64,000 nt of DNA, from contig JAKUCV010002314.1 in NCBI GenBank assembly GCA_028386065.3, forward strand, positions 253,508 to 317,507, in the 5' to 3' direction. Made by a program: the position numbers and the translations under genes. This document shows, piece after piece, positions 12,091 through 23,959 of the stretch; the stretch's first letter is position 1, and each line of letters begins with the position of its first letter. The notes below the pieces were generated by a model that made no database searches, had not been told where the DNA came from, and saw only the letters and a program-made list of their open reading frames with translations. The stretch comes from Turnera subulata (lineage: Eukaryota; Streptophyta; Magnoliopsida; Malpighiales; Passifloraceae).

Positions 12091-12681
12091 AAAATTATGA
12101 AGGGTTCCGATATTTTTCTTAATAGATCCAGAAAAAGTACTTAGTCACGTAGACTATTTCTTTTAACATAAATTTTGTGTTTATGTTTTATCACCAATAA
12201 AATACAATCCGAATATTTCTAGACCATTTTCTTTGTGAATTTGGCACGAGAAATATTTACCCAACTGTTCAAGCATGAGTAATATACGATTACCTGCTTT
12301 AATGTTAATTGGATTAACATTATGAACTAGTTGCTATTTAGTTTAGCATCACATGTTAATTAGTTTAACATTGTTGGGTTGTTCAACTTATATTCCACAT
12401 GGGATTATAAAAATTGTGATTGACAAATATATTGTCTGGAGCATGATTAATGCTTAGCTGTGTTATTGGTTAAATTAATTTTCATTATGCATTCAACTTT
12501 AGGACGATGACTGAGAACATAGTGAACTTCCGACTCCGGGTTATGCATGTGATTATTACCTTAGTCAATTGAAGCTTAGCATTATACATGTATGTATGTT
12601 AAACATTATATTTTATATATGATCCTTTTGTGTATTTTACTTGTTAAATATAATTACTGCTTCATATGTTATTGTCGCATA

Positions 12682-12798
12682 GCTCAACAAAGGTTGATGC
12701 TTAATGGCGATAATTATAAAACTTGGAATTTAGTATTCCAAGATGTGCTGGTAGAGCAAAAGTGCTCTTGTGATCATCAATGTAGTCATGAAAGTTGA
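12682..12798 (+). pseudogene. copia gag N-terminal fragment
   Basis: A short open stretch reads QQRLMLNGDNYKTWNLVFQD, the usual L-x-G-x-N-Y-x-x-W start of plant copia Gag (UBN2/DUF4219-like). It ends at a stop within about 35 codons and there is no capsid remainder or zinc knuckle before the nested insertion at 13303. Confidence 0.7.
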
Positions 12799-13302
12799 AG
12801 ACAGATCAGTACGGCAAGCCATACAATGCAAAGTACTATTGTAAAAAAAGTGTTGCAATGATGACCAAAAGGGTCATTTTCCAATGATTAAATTGGATAG
12901 TACGAATTGGTATTTTACTTTGCATGAGTTAGCAAACTTTGTGTTTGCGACAGTTTTATTTTGTGTGTAACTGAATATAATTCTTAGTGAATTATAGACT
13001 CAGTAGCCACACATTATATTGTATGGAGATGTGATACCTGATCAATGTTAAGTCTCGCATAGAGATTAAACATTTTGACATGTAAGTGGCAACAATAAGG
13101 TGTTGCTTAAGTACTCATATCATACAAGCTCGTCTTGTGTAACATATGAGAAGTGATCTTACATGATGGGTGTCTTTTTTGACATGTCTTGGTTTTAGTA
13201 ACCATACATGCTTTCATGACAAATTATAAAATTGATTCTGATTCAATTTTATATGGCTTTAGTCTTATTACCGAACAATGCTAGAATTGGTCATACGGAC
13301 CA

Positions 13303-13492
13303 TGTAACGACCCGGGTAAAACTTTTGTTGATTTTACCGTTTTATTTTAACTTTTACGGTGATTAATAAAATCCTATTGCCGTTAATCGAGAATTCTACC
13401 ATTTGATTTCCATATGGTTTTCCTTATAGAAGTCTGATTATAATTATGATTATTACGATTATTATGAATATTACTATTATTATGATTATTAC

Positions 13493-13539
<47 letters not shown>

Positions 13540-16278
13540 TAAGTATTTATATTCTAATAATTACTAACTATATTTTAAAGAAAATTTATCTTTTATTCCT
13601 GCCATAAATAACAAATGTGTTTTTGGAAATTTACATTGGATTTTCTGGGAGTAAGTGGTATTTTTGAAACGAATTTTCAAAAAGACAAAATTTCCCCTAT
13701 ATCTTATTTGAAGACTAAAAGAATAGAAAGGACATATAAGTCTTTTGCTTGATAATAATAAAAATAAAATAATAATAATAATAGATTAAAAAATAAATAT
13801 AAAAATATATAAAAAAAAATAAACTTTTTGTTGGTTCAGTTCTTTCCAGCTCAATCTTGCATACTCTCATAATAAAACTCAGTTGAAGTAATGTGGCAGA
13901 CACCTTTTCTTTCCCCAGCTTTCATCACATGTTCCTTTCTTTTCTGGTTATTAAACCATGAACCCATGCACCACCATTGTACCATCATTTCCTCTTCATC
14001 TTCCTCACCCTCACTGCCGACCACACCACCGAACCCAACCGTCCACGCCTGCATCAACCAACGTGATCGTCGCCACCACTTGCCTCCCTCTCCCACCTTC
14101 TCACACCGCCGCACCACGCCTGCAGCTAGCACCACCCACGTCCTCCTCACGTTGCACCACGACCGACACCCACCACCATCCACCTCCTCCCTTCTTCCTT
14201 CCTTCCCTGCGCCGCCGACCCGTGACCAACACCGCGCCGCCTCGCCGCCTCATCTCCTTCTGCGCCGCGCTCCTCTCCACGACCAGCAGGTGACGCGAAG
14301 CCGCTCACCGCCGCCTGCAACTCCAAGCGACCTCCTCCGACGACGCCTTTGCTTGCACCTCTCAGTCGTGCTGCCGCCCTCCAGATGCAAAGCCGCCCTG
14401 CTCGCATCGCCTCCACGCCTCGCCGCCCCCTGCTCGTCGCCTTCCTCTCGCCCGTTCGTCCTCTCCTTCCTCGCACCGCCAAACTACAGTGACGAGCGGG
14501 ACGAGCCTCCACTTCCAGTGGCCGTCCTTCACTGTGCCTGCAGCCTCGCGTCCGTCGCCCCTCCACCGTACTGTGCCTCCGTTTGCCTTCCTTGTCGCGT
14601 CGCACCACCGTCCGCGGCCAACTGCCAGCAGTCGTCGTCGCCTCGCAGCTGCAACGACCGAGCCCAGTACCGTCGAGTCTTGGTGAGTTGCGCGCTTGGT
14701 CTGCTGACTGGGCCTTGATGCTTGGCCCAGGCCTTCTACTGGGCTGAACCATAGGGCCTGCTCACTGGCTTGCATTATAGACTTTTGGGCTAACAAATTT
14801 CTTATATACATGGCCTGATTATATTAACGGGAACTAGTTAGTAATAACAAAGACATATATATTATTTACATATGTAAACTGGAAGAATTAAATAAATATG
14901 TGGCATACTACATTATTATTAATAAACACACGTATATATATATCTAAATATATCTTACACCCAGGGATATAAATTGGGTATAATATTTGTGATATGATGG
15001 TATCGTAAACAAAGTACGAAAATAAACAATTATACAATTATATGCATATCATCTTGTTGTGCATTTATGTGATTATATGTGAATACATCTAGGTGAGGAG
15101 AACGTGAACGAAGGCTTGGAACCTGTGGGAGAAACTCACGAGGAATTTACCGGCCAAGGTGAGGATAAGTAAATATCTATATACTGCCCGTGATATCAAG
15201 TTGCTGTTTGTTTACTATGTGTGATAATTGCTGGTATAATACTTTGTGGCTGTGAATGGTTTGTTGTGTGATGAATTAAGTTGATAATTTTTTCCATTGA
15301 TGTTGTTGAGAATATTGCTACTGTTGAGTTTGTTGATATTGTTGTTGACTGTGAGAATACTGTGAGTTGAGTACCAGGGGTACTAGTATGGGATAACAAT
15401 TTGGAATAAGTTTATATTATCCAGACGAGCGGAGAGGCTGTGAGCCTGCTCAGGATAATGGGAAAGTGGTCGGATAATAGAAGTATAGTATCTAGTTGAG
15501 GGAAAAGAAATAATAAAATTGAAAACACTTAGACATCTAGTAAGTCACGGTTAAAAGTTGGAATAGCCTGATGGTAGTCTTATTTTTATGGTGCTGGGGG
15601 AGAGTGTGCTTGGGGTCTGCTCCCTGTCTGTACCAATTTTTATCTAGGCGCTGGGGGAGAGTGTGCTTGGGGTTTGCTCCTTATCTATGCTAGTTATTAC
15701 GTGGAGGTACCAGGGCGGGGTCCACGGGCTAGCTAGCTTGACTACCTGGCGACGGCCACCATTTAACTTGTGATAGGGGCCCTGATAATAAAATTGATAT
15801 AGCGTGTCTAGAATCACGAAGTGTGTGTTATTTAAGGTTTGTAAGAACCTTAGTTAGTTGTTGTTGATGTGACTTGATTATTATCGGTTTCTTGTATATG
15901 TATATTTGCTTATGGATTTTACCTGGTGAGCACTTCGGACTCACCCCTCACCTGCGTGACCTGGTCACGTAGTTTGATTGTGCGTAGCTCAGGTACACTC
16001 GAGGCAAGCTGTGGCTCACCCTCTGCCAGGCCCGGATCCATCCTGCGTTGCATCATTTTCATATTGTTGCCTATTGTTGTATTGTATTTAGACTTCCGCT
16101 GCTTGCATTTTGTTACTCTGCTTCTGTTGCTTGTTGTAATAATGTCTCCGCACAGGGACGAGTACTGTTGTTGTATTATTACTGTTGATTTGTGATATTT
16201 ACCGCTGTGGTTTCTGTAATAGTATGTAGTCCCACGTGTTTACTGTGTATAACGGTAAATAAGGATCGGGGCGTTTCA
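13303..16278 (+). repeat. 5' LTR of the LARD-like element
   Basis: A 2976-bp LTR containing an ATT/TAT microsatellite (about 13437-13538), a GC-rich pyrimidine-biased block (about 13960-14700) with chance ORFs on both strands, and two tandem copies of a module of about 60 bp starting GGTGCTGGGGGAGAGTGTGC (about 15591-15700). Confidence 0.93.
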
Positions 16279-16300
16279 TTTTGGTAGCGGAGCGGGAGGT
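16279..16300 (+). other. Primer-binding-site-like sequence of the LARD-like element
   Basis: TTTTGGTAGCGGAGCGGGAG lies directly after the 5' LTR. The core TGGTAGCGGAGC matches the copia primer-site variant at 10339 and differs from the initiator-Met site at two positions. Confidence 0.6.
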
Positions 16301-16522
16301 AGGTCCTTGGGTGATTGTTTGCTTATTTGCTGTGCATAGCTCGCTCCATATGTTTTTTAATTTGCATTTATGTCATTTAGTTAGTACATAGGGATCCAAT
16401 CGAGGGACACCAGCTTGCCACAGAACATTCACATAAGAGGTAAATGATGCCATAAACATGCAGAAACATAAATATTATTATTACTAATATTAATATTACA
16501 TTATCATTATTATTTAAATTAT

Positions 16523-17206
16523 CTATCTCCTCGGTACAACGTTGACCCTGAAGCTATTAGGGTCATTGTTAATGTTCACCCTGATGCTATCGTTCCACGA
16601 AAACCACATACCGCCCGTGTTGTTCTGGCCAGGAAGTTCGAACCGGTTTGCCGGAGGAAAACGAAGTGGGATGACACCGTGAACGTCTTCAGGCTGCCAC
16701 TGGGTCTCCGTGAGCAGAACCATGTTGGGCTTGTACTGGTTCTTCAGATCTCTCAAGATACGCGAAAACTCCTAGGAACGCCTAGCGATTCCTCTGCAGT
16801 TCCACACCAATAGTCGGGTCTTCGGCCAAGTTGGTGGTAACTGGGATACTCTGAGCATGCTTTGGGCAGTCATCGAGAGCTGATAGTAGGTGCCTTGGTC
16901 CAGGAATTGGCAAGTGGGCTCTAGGTTGAATTCCTGAAGTCTTTCAGAAATGAAAAACACGACGGAATTGGCCGAGCCGTAGAAGGAGGTCCTCAGGGTG
17001 CTTTGGTCCTCTAGGAAGAACGTCTCTTCTATGGGAGTGACAAAGAACCTCGACGAATAGAGTTCATCGACGAAGACCAAACGAGGCATCCTGCCGAGCT
17101 CGTTCGGTGGTTCCTCTGGACGTTCGTTGATCAGGCTGTAGGCCAGCCGATTCCTCCTTCCTAAGGTGGCACCCTCAACGAAAAAGACAGATAATGGAGC
17201 AGGCAT
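16523..17206 (-). CDS. Antisense ORF 2: endonuclease-start-like protein with one in-frame TAG
   Basis: A true ATG at 17206 opens a minus-strand frame that runs to 16772, hits a single TAG and continues in the same frame to a stop at 16523 (about 227 codons in all). The first 135 residues (starting MPAPLSVFFVEGATLGRR) are not recognised. Then comes LVWNCRGIARRS, the TAG, and ILRDLKNQYKPNMVLLTET followed by GGMWFSWND. The N-W-N-C-R-G and L-x-E-T motifs in this spacing match the start of the endonuclease/exonuclease/phosphatase domain of plant LINE ORF2. The remaining endonuclease motifs and any reverse transcriptase are absent. It lies inside the LARD-like element, opposite to its transcription. 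The TAG could be a decay mutation; function is unknown. Confidence 0.55.
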
Positions 17207-18147
17207 TCTGTCTCGACGTGTTTATGTTTTCTTTCTCTGAGAATATTTTACAAATCTTTCCTTCAAAATGCTTTTTGATCATTTGCTTTCCACTACTATG
17301 CCTTTTATAGAGATATGATTATCTGTTTTTCAAAGTTTAGACCCCACCTATCCCTGGAAAAGTCTAAAAGATTTTTCGAAGATCGGTAAAGCAGATTTTT
17401 TTTTCACAAAGCTCCAAACCATTTTCATTCTTCAAGGTGTTGTTTTTTGAAAATTTTTTCGTTGCCTCATTTATTACTTCATCACTTTGTGTATTGTTGG
17501 GGGTACAAACGCAAGTGTTTTTTTTCAGCCCCTTTCCATCTCACAATTTTCTATCGCCCTGGCTATCTTGGTGTTTCTTTTTATGGTTTTTCTATATTTT
17601 CTACATCTTTTATCACATGCATCTGTGACCGTTGTGGCTAGATTGATGGGACCATACCTCGAGTAGAGTGCATGTGCCATAAGGTTACACCTGTTTGGAC
17701 GTCATGGAGGGACACGATATCTGGAACACGTTTTTGGCTTGTGGACAGGTGGATAACGTTTCTTTCGAGGGACACAGGACGTTCTCGTGATCATCGCCTT
17801 GCGAGTTAACAGATGTCGTTTTCACAAGGAGAACCGATATCTCTGTCGGTTATACGAGTTGTTTTTCTTGGGTTCGAGGACGTGTACGATCGTTCTAGAA
17901 CGCTGATCATGAAAAACGAGTTTTGTTTGTTTTTAATTTCTTTATGTTGGTTTTACTTCCTTTTGTTGGTTCTGTTTTTAACATCTTTATGTTTAACTTT
18001 ATTTCCTTGTTATTGGTTTTCTTTTGCTTTAAAATGTTTTGTTTTCCATTTAACATAAAATTTATATTATAAAGAGAGAATTGTTTATAAAGGAAAAAGC
18101 TTTTTTATTTATTTTTCATAACAGTTTTACAACAAAGAAGGGGTACC
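17207..18147. other. Spacer between the two antisense ORFs
   Basis: AT-rich, T-biased sequence; no protein motif, tRNA or element end was recognised. If the two antisense ORFs form one unit, this would be intron or intergenic spacer. Confidence 0.4.
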
Positions 18148-18657
18148 CTATGGGGTTACTTGCTTCTCTAGATCTTTTACAAGTTTTTGTATGATCTCGA
18201 TCTGAGCGGAGAGTCTCGTACACGCCAGTTCGATCTGCATCACCGCCGAGCTGACCTTCTTCAGTGAAGTGTTCAGTTGCGTCAGTATCTGCAGTGGGGT
18301 ATCGCTGGGAGCAGTTGCCTTGCCCTTCCTATCATCAGCATCCTTATGACCAGATGGCTTCTCCTTGCCGACATGTTTCTTTCGCTGTCTTCTGGAGACG
18401 ACCATATGTTCCTTGAGACCGATGATGTTCGTCTTAAAGCGTTTCTTCGGAGGTCCTTCAACGGAGTCGGTTGCAAAGGCATTAACACCACCAGTATAGC
18501 TTAACTCCTCTGAATCAGAGGTAGTTCTAGTTCTTATTGGTGAATCCTTGACAGAGAGTATGTTTGCAGGATAGGAAGGGTCGGTATTTATAAAGGAACG
18601 ATCCAACACGTAAGGGCGTAAACGGGATTTCAAGTTGGGAAAAGAGAACTCGATCAA
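18148..18657 (-). CDS. Antisense ORF 1: basic protein with C-terminal coiled coil
   Basis: The minus-strand open frame of about 169 codons lacks an ATG at its 5' end. The frame starts just after a TTCTTAG that could be a splice acceptor, so an upstream exon is possible. Visible parts are a basic cluster PPKKRFK near residue 74, a second basic stretch SRRQRKKHVGK near residue 92 that could serve in nuclear import, and a heptad-like C-terminus (LTQLNTSLKKVSS, then IEIIQKLVKDLEKQV). No family was recognised. It precedes antisense ORF 2 in the same orientation, separated by about 940 bp, so the two could be one transcription unit running against the retrotransposon (inference). Confidence 0.4.
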   Translation of the reverse strand: MIEFSFPNLKSRLRPYVLDRSFINTDPSYPANILSVKDSPIRTRTTSDSEELSYTGGVNAFATDSVEGPPKKRFKTNIIGLKEHMVVSRRQRKKHVGKEKPSGHKDADDRKGKATAPSDTPLQILTQLNTSLKKVSSAVMQIELACTRLSAQIEIIQKLVKDLEKQVTP

Positions 18658-18726
18658 GCGTGTCTAAGAAGATTGCCATTGTAGATCCTTGAATCTGATA
18701 AATGAATTTCGGAGACGAAATTCCTT

Positions 18727-18740
18727 TAAGGAGGGTAGAC
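18727..18740 (+). other. Polypurine tract of the LARD-like element
   Basis: AAGGAGGGTAGAC immediately precedes the TG of the 3' LTR, in the position of a plus-strand priming tract. The upstream word GACGAAATTCCTTTAAGG resembles the 3' end of plant Ty3 chromovirus elements, a hint at the parental lineage. Confidence 0.65.
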
Positions 18741-19950
18741 TGTAACGACCCGGGTAAAACTTTTGTTGATTTTACCGTTTTATTTTAACTTTTACGGTGA
18801 TTAATAAAATCCTATCGCAGTTAATCGAGAATTTTACCATTTGATTTCCATATGGTTTTCCTTACAGAAGTCTGATTATAATTATGATTATTACGATTAT
18901 TATGATTATTACTATTATTATGATTATTACTATTATTACTATTATTATTATTATTATTATTATTCCAAGTATTTATATTCTAATAATTACTAATTATATT
19001 TTAAAGAAAATTTATCTTTTATTCCCGCCATAAATAACAGATGTATTTTTGGAAATTTATTTTGGATTTTCTGGGAGTAAGTGGTATGTGGTATTTTTGA
19101 AACGAATTTTCAAAAAGACAAAATTTCCCCTATATCTTATTTGGAGACTAAAAGAATAGAAAGAGCATATAAGTCTTTTGCTTAATAATAATAATATTAT
19201 AATAATAATAATAATAGATTAAAAAAATAAATATAAAAATATAAAAAAATATAAACTTTTTGCTGGTTCAGTTCTTTCCAGCTCAATCTTGCATACTCTC
19301 ATAATCAAACTCAGTTGAAGTAATGTGGCAGACACCTTTTCTTTCCCCAGCTTTCATCACATGTTCCTTTCTTTTTTGGTTATTAAACCATGAACCCATG
19401 CACCACCACTGTATCATCATTTCCTCTTCATCTTCCTCACCCTCACTACCGACCACACCACCGAACCCAACCGTCCACGCCTGCATCAACCAACACAATC
19501 AACGCCACCAGTCGCGTCCCTCTGTCTCCTGCTCACATCGCCGCACCACGCCTGCAGCTAGCACCACCCTCGTCCTCCTCACGTTGCACCACGACCGACA
19601 CCCACCACCATCCACCTCCTCCCTTCTTCCTTCCTTCCCTGCGCCGCCGACCCATGACCAACACCGCGCCGCCTCACCGCCTCATCTCCTTCCGCGTTGC
19701 GCTCTTCTCCACGACCAGCAGTGACGCGAAGCCGCTCACCGCCGCCTGCAACTCCAAGCGACCTCCTCCGACGACGCCTTTGCTTGTGCCTCTCAGTCGT
19801 GCCGCCGCCGTCCCGATGCGAAGCCGCCCTGCTCGCGTCGCCTCCACGCCTCACCGCCCTCTGCTCGTCGCCTTCCTCTCGCCCGTTCGTCCTCTCCTTC
19901 CTCGCACCGCCAAACTACAGTGACGAGCGGGACGAGCCTCCACTTCCAGT

Positions 19951-20530
19951 TAGACCTGGCAAAACGGGTATTGACACGATAACCCGACACGAACCCGACA
20001 CGAAATTAGCAGGTATAGGTCAGAGATTTCCAACCCGTTTAGTTAAATGGGTCGACCCGACACGACACGAAAATTAGCAGGTCAAGTAGCGGGTTGACCC
20101 GCCAACTCGATAGGTACCTGTTTATGACCCGATTATATTTAAGGTATAGATATTTTACTGATTTAATATAAGACTTATCCAATATTTAAGGCTAAAGTTA
20201 CTAAAATTATCCAAAAATACTTCTATAAATGCTTTAAAATATTATTATATTATGATTTTGCAATTTATAATTTTATTTGATGTATAAAAAAACTAATTAT
20301 ATGCCTATTTGCTTAAAAATACGCAAAATAGAAAAATTTCAAACTCATTTTTAGGCATGTTAGACTTAATAGGTAACCCGCGGGTCAACCCGAACCCGAC
20401 ACGATAATAAACGGGTTAGACACGACACGACACGATTATTAAATGGGTCGGGTCGGGTTGAAGATTTAGAACCCGATTACCTGTTTAACCCGACACGAAC
20501 CCGACACGACAACACGAATTGCCAGGTCTA
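19951..20530. mobile_element. Non-autonomous hAT element (580 bp)
   Basis: Inverted ends TAGACCTGGCAA and TTGCCAGGTCTA are bounded by a perfect 8-bp TSD CTTCCAGT (19943-19950 and 20531-20538). The undisturbed target is visible in the other LTR near 14510 as CCTCCACTTCCAGTGGCC. Both subterminal regions carry clustered ACCCGACACGA repeats in opposite orientation, typical transposase-binding-like arrays of hAT elements. The centre is AT-rich with no ORF, so it depends on a transposase from elsewhere. Confidence 0.93.
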
Positions 20531-21959
20531 CTTCCAGTGGTCGTCCTTCACCGCGCCTGCAGCCCCGCGTTCGTCGCCCCTCCGTCGTACTGTGCCTCCG
20601 TTCGCCTTCCTTGTCGTGTCGCACCACCGTCCGCGGCCAACTGCCAACAGCCGTCCTCGCCTCGCAGCTGCAACGACCGAGCCCAGTACCGTCGAGTCTT
20701 GGTGAGCTGTGCGCTTGGTCTGCTGACTGGGCCGTGATGCTTGGCCCAGGCCTTCTACTGGGCTGAACCAAAGGGTGTGCTCACTGGCTTGCATTATAGA
20801 CTTTTGGGCTAACAAATTTCTTATATACATGGCCTAATTATATTAACGGGAACTAGTCAGTAATAACAAAGACATATATATTATTTACATATGTAAACTG
20901 GAAGAATTAAATAAATATGTGGCATACTACATTATTATTAATAAACACACGTATATATATATATATGTAAATATATCATACACCCAGGGATATAAATTGG
21001 GTATAATATTTGTGATATGATGGTATCATAAACAAAGTACGAAAATAAACAATTATACAATTATATGCATATCATCTTGTTGTGCATTTATGTGATTATA
21101 TGTGAATACATCTAGGTGAGAAGAACGTGAACGAGGGCTTGGAACCTGTGGGAGAAACTCACGAGGAATTTATCGGCCAAGGTGAGGATAAGTTAATATC
21201 TATATACTGCCTGTGATATCAAGTTGCTGTTTGTTTACTAAGTGTGATAATTGCTGGTATAATACTTTGTGGTTGTGAATGGTTTGTTGTGTGATGAATT
21301 AAGTTGATAATTGTTGCCATTGATGTTGTTGAGAATATTGCTACTGTTGAGTTTGTTGATATTGTTGTTGACTGTGAGAATACTGTGAGTTGAGTACCAG
21401 GGGTACTAGTATGGGATAACAGTTTGGAATAAGTTTATATTATCCAGACGAGCGGAGAGGCTGTGAGCCTGCTCAGGATAATAGGATAGTGGTCGGATAA
21501 TAGAAGTATAGTATCTAGTTGAGGGAAAAGAAACAATAAAATTGAAAATACTTAGACATCTAGTAAGTCACGGTTAAATGTTGGAATAGCCTGATGGTAG
21601 TCTTATTTTCATGGTGCTGGGGGAGAGTGTGCTTGGGGTCTGCTCCCTGTCTGTGCCAGTTATTACGTGGAGGTACCAGGGCGGGGTTCACGGGCTAGCT
21701 AGCTTGACTACCTGGCGACGGCCACCATTTAACTTGTGATAGGGGCCCTGATAATAAAATTGATATAGCGTGTCTAGAATCACGAAGTGTGTGTTATTTA
21801 AGGTTTGTAAGAACCTTAGTTAGTTGTTGTTGATGTGACTTGATTATTATCGGTTTCTTGTATATGTATATTTGCTTACGGATTTTACCCGGTGAGCACT
21901 TCGAACTCACCCCTCGCCTGCGTGACCTGGTCACGTAGTTTGATTGTGCGTAGCTCAGG

Positions 21960-23804
21960 TGATGAGTGCACAATTTGCACTCTTTTCACATGTCTTTTCA
22001 ATAGTTTTTAGCTTGCAAAATATTATTCATCGTACTATTCCATCTTATTTTTAGTACTTTTCTCCCTTTCACCTATATAATACCTTTTCTTCAGATTTTT
22101 ATGTTTTTATAGAATTTAAAAATAAAAGTTGGATTTTCCGGATGAAAAGGGCAGTTCCAGCATAGGCTGCCTGTGTAAGCAGTTTCAACATAAGCAGCTT
22201 GTGTACATGTGACAAGACCAAGCAAAGCCTCTTTTGATTTGGGTCAAAAATCCTCCAAGATGCAACCCAAATTCGTGGTGGACCATTCTTTGAAGGCCCA
22301 AAGCCATGAGAAGATGGGCAAGAAAGGAAGGAGCAAGCCCACTTGACTTGGCCATCACCCTCACGTCAAAAGTATGCATGGAATGGTCTTAGCCTTTGGT
22401 TTCAGCCACCCATTTCATCTAAGAAAATGGTCAAGTTCTATTTTAGGCAAGAAAGGAAGGAGGGAGCACGTGTCCATCTCCAAGACCAAGCAAAGAAATA
22501 GTCTTTGAAGACCCACTCCTCACGTCATTTTAGCAAGCTAAAAGGAAGGGAGCATTAGTTTGTTTTCCTATATTTGGCACTTGTGCATAACGTGAGGAAT
22601 AAAACAAGGGGCATTATTTTTGCTGGTCATTCACTTGTGGGCTGGTGGCGTGAACATAGGAGAAGTTAACCAACTTTGACTATGTTACACTTGATTGTGA
22701 GGAGCAGTTAAATGTTGGTGCAGTTCCCACCAATTGTTTGCACAAAAGAAGTGGTCTTTCCCTCTTTTATTGGCACCACTTTCCCTCCACATTTGGCGCC
22801 ACTTTGGCCTCTTCCCTCCATCCATCTTGCACTATAAAAGCATGAGCAAGCAAAGGACAAGGGGAGGCATTAGCTCCTGGACAAAAGCTTCACTTCACAT
22901 TCGGCAACACACAATTAGACTAGGCTTGTACCTTTTATTTTCCTTTGTAATTGAAACACTTTTAGCTTTGGCTTTTTGGAAGTGTTTTGGCTTGGGAATT
23001 TGTCCCTTTTTGGTTCAAGGTTGGCTCCATTTCTTGTAAGTTATTCCTTGAATTTAATTATGGTTTATTTCCAAGTACTTGTTATTTACTTTCCAATTAT
23101 GTCTAGCTAAAATTGTAATCTAGGATTAGGGGATGAACTTGTTAATATTTCCATGCTTATTTAAATAAAGAATTATTTTCAGATTTTATTCTTCTTTAAT
23201 TCGGTTTATGAATCTTTACTATGTTAGTTGCTTGATCACCAATTAGCATAAATCCATAATAGGCGAACGTTAAGTGACAGCGTCGTTTACCTATAGAACA
23301 ACATAAACCGGGCTATAAAAACCGACCTCGAGAGAGGCGTGCTTTTTATTGGAGATTAGGTAGGGAAATTTCTTAATGCTCTTAGTTTATTTCAGCACTG
23401 GCCGATGCATAGTGGACATAAACTAGGAAGGGATTTTACGGCACTACGAGAGTAGGTTATCGATCTAGTTTAGATTTCCCGTTTCTTTTAAAGAAGTTTA
23501 ATTTCAGAATTTAATTCATAGATTCAACATAGGCTAGCTATATGGTGACAGTACATGGCCTACTTATGTGTAGCTTAATTGTATGGAAATATTGGCAAGG
23601 AATTCCCCGAAGTCTTAGATGCTTTATATTAATCAGTTTAATCTCCTTATTAATTGCTTTAGTTTTCGTTTTAATCATCAATCCCTCAACATTATTTATT
23701 TTTCTAGATAATCATAAATTGCTTGGTTAGATAGTACTTAACAAAGATCCCTGTGAGACGACCTTGGTACTACAACAACCCCGTATACTTGCGGGAAGCT
23801 ATCA
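21960..23804 (+). repeat. 5' LTR of the Athila/Tat-type element
   Basis: 1845 bp. It contains a candidate TATA (CACTATAAAAGC, near 22830). Differences seen from the 3' LTR are CTAAGAAAAT against CTAAGGAAAT, CAGTTCCCACC against CAGTTTCCACC, and TTTCAGAATT against TTTCAAAATT. Confidence 0.95.
22828..22842 (+). promoter_or_regulatory. Candidate TATA box in the Athila/Tat LTR
   Basis: TTGCACTATAAAAGCATGAG fits a plant TATA element, preceded by CACC- and CCACTTT-type words. It sits in the middle of the LTR with about 960 bp of downstream LTR; the same box is in the 3' LTR near 29080. Transcription start is not shown by sequence alone. Confidence 0.55.
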
Positions 23805-23810
23805 AGTTTT

Positions 23811-23831
23811 TGGCGCCGTTGCCGGGGATCG
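23811..23831 (+). other. tRNA-Asp primer-binding site
   Basis: Starting six bases after the LTR, TGGCGCCGTTGCCGGGGATC (plus one more base) is complementary to the 3' end of plant tRNA-Asp(GUC) including CCA. This primer is usual for Athila-type elements. Confidence 0.85.
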
Positions 23832-23959
23832 GCGTTAATATTATTTAACTTAGTGATTAGGTTAATCTAGATTTTTATTTTTCATTTTCTTTTTCACCCG
23901 TTTGGGTAGTTTTTCTTCTATTTCTTCTTCAGGTTTCTTCAAGTTTTACTGGAGGAGAG

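Noticed and set aside
13437..13540. ATT-rich array considered as a CRISPR-like or satellite repeat
   Set aside because: It is a simple trinucleotide microsatellite present in all family LTRs.
13891..14811. Long ORFs on both strands (up to 275 codons) in GC-rich sequence
   Set aside because: They lie in the LARD-like LTR, overlap on opposite strands, are low complexity (P/S/T/R/H), and shift frame between the two LTR copies.
22185..23730. Small ORFs repeated at 28437-29982
   Set aside because: They are identical because both lie in the two LTRs of the same element; no protein features.
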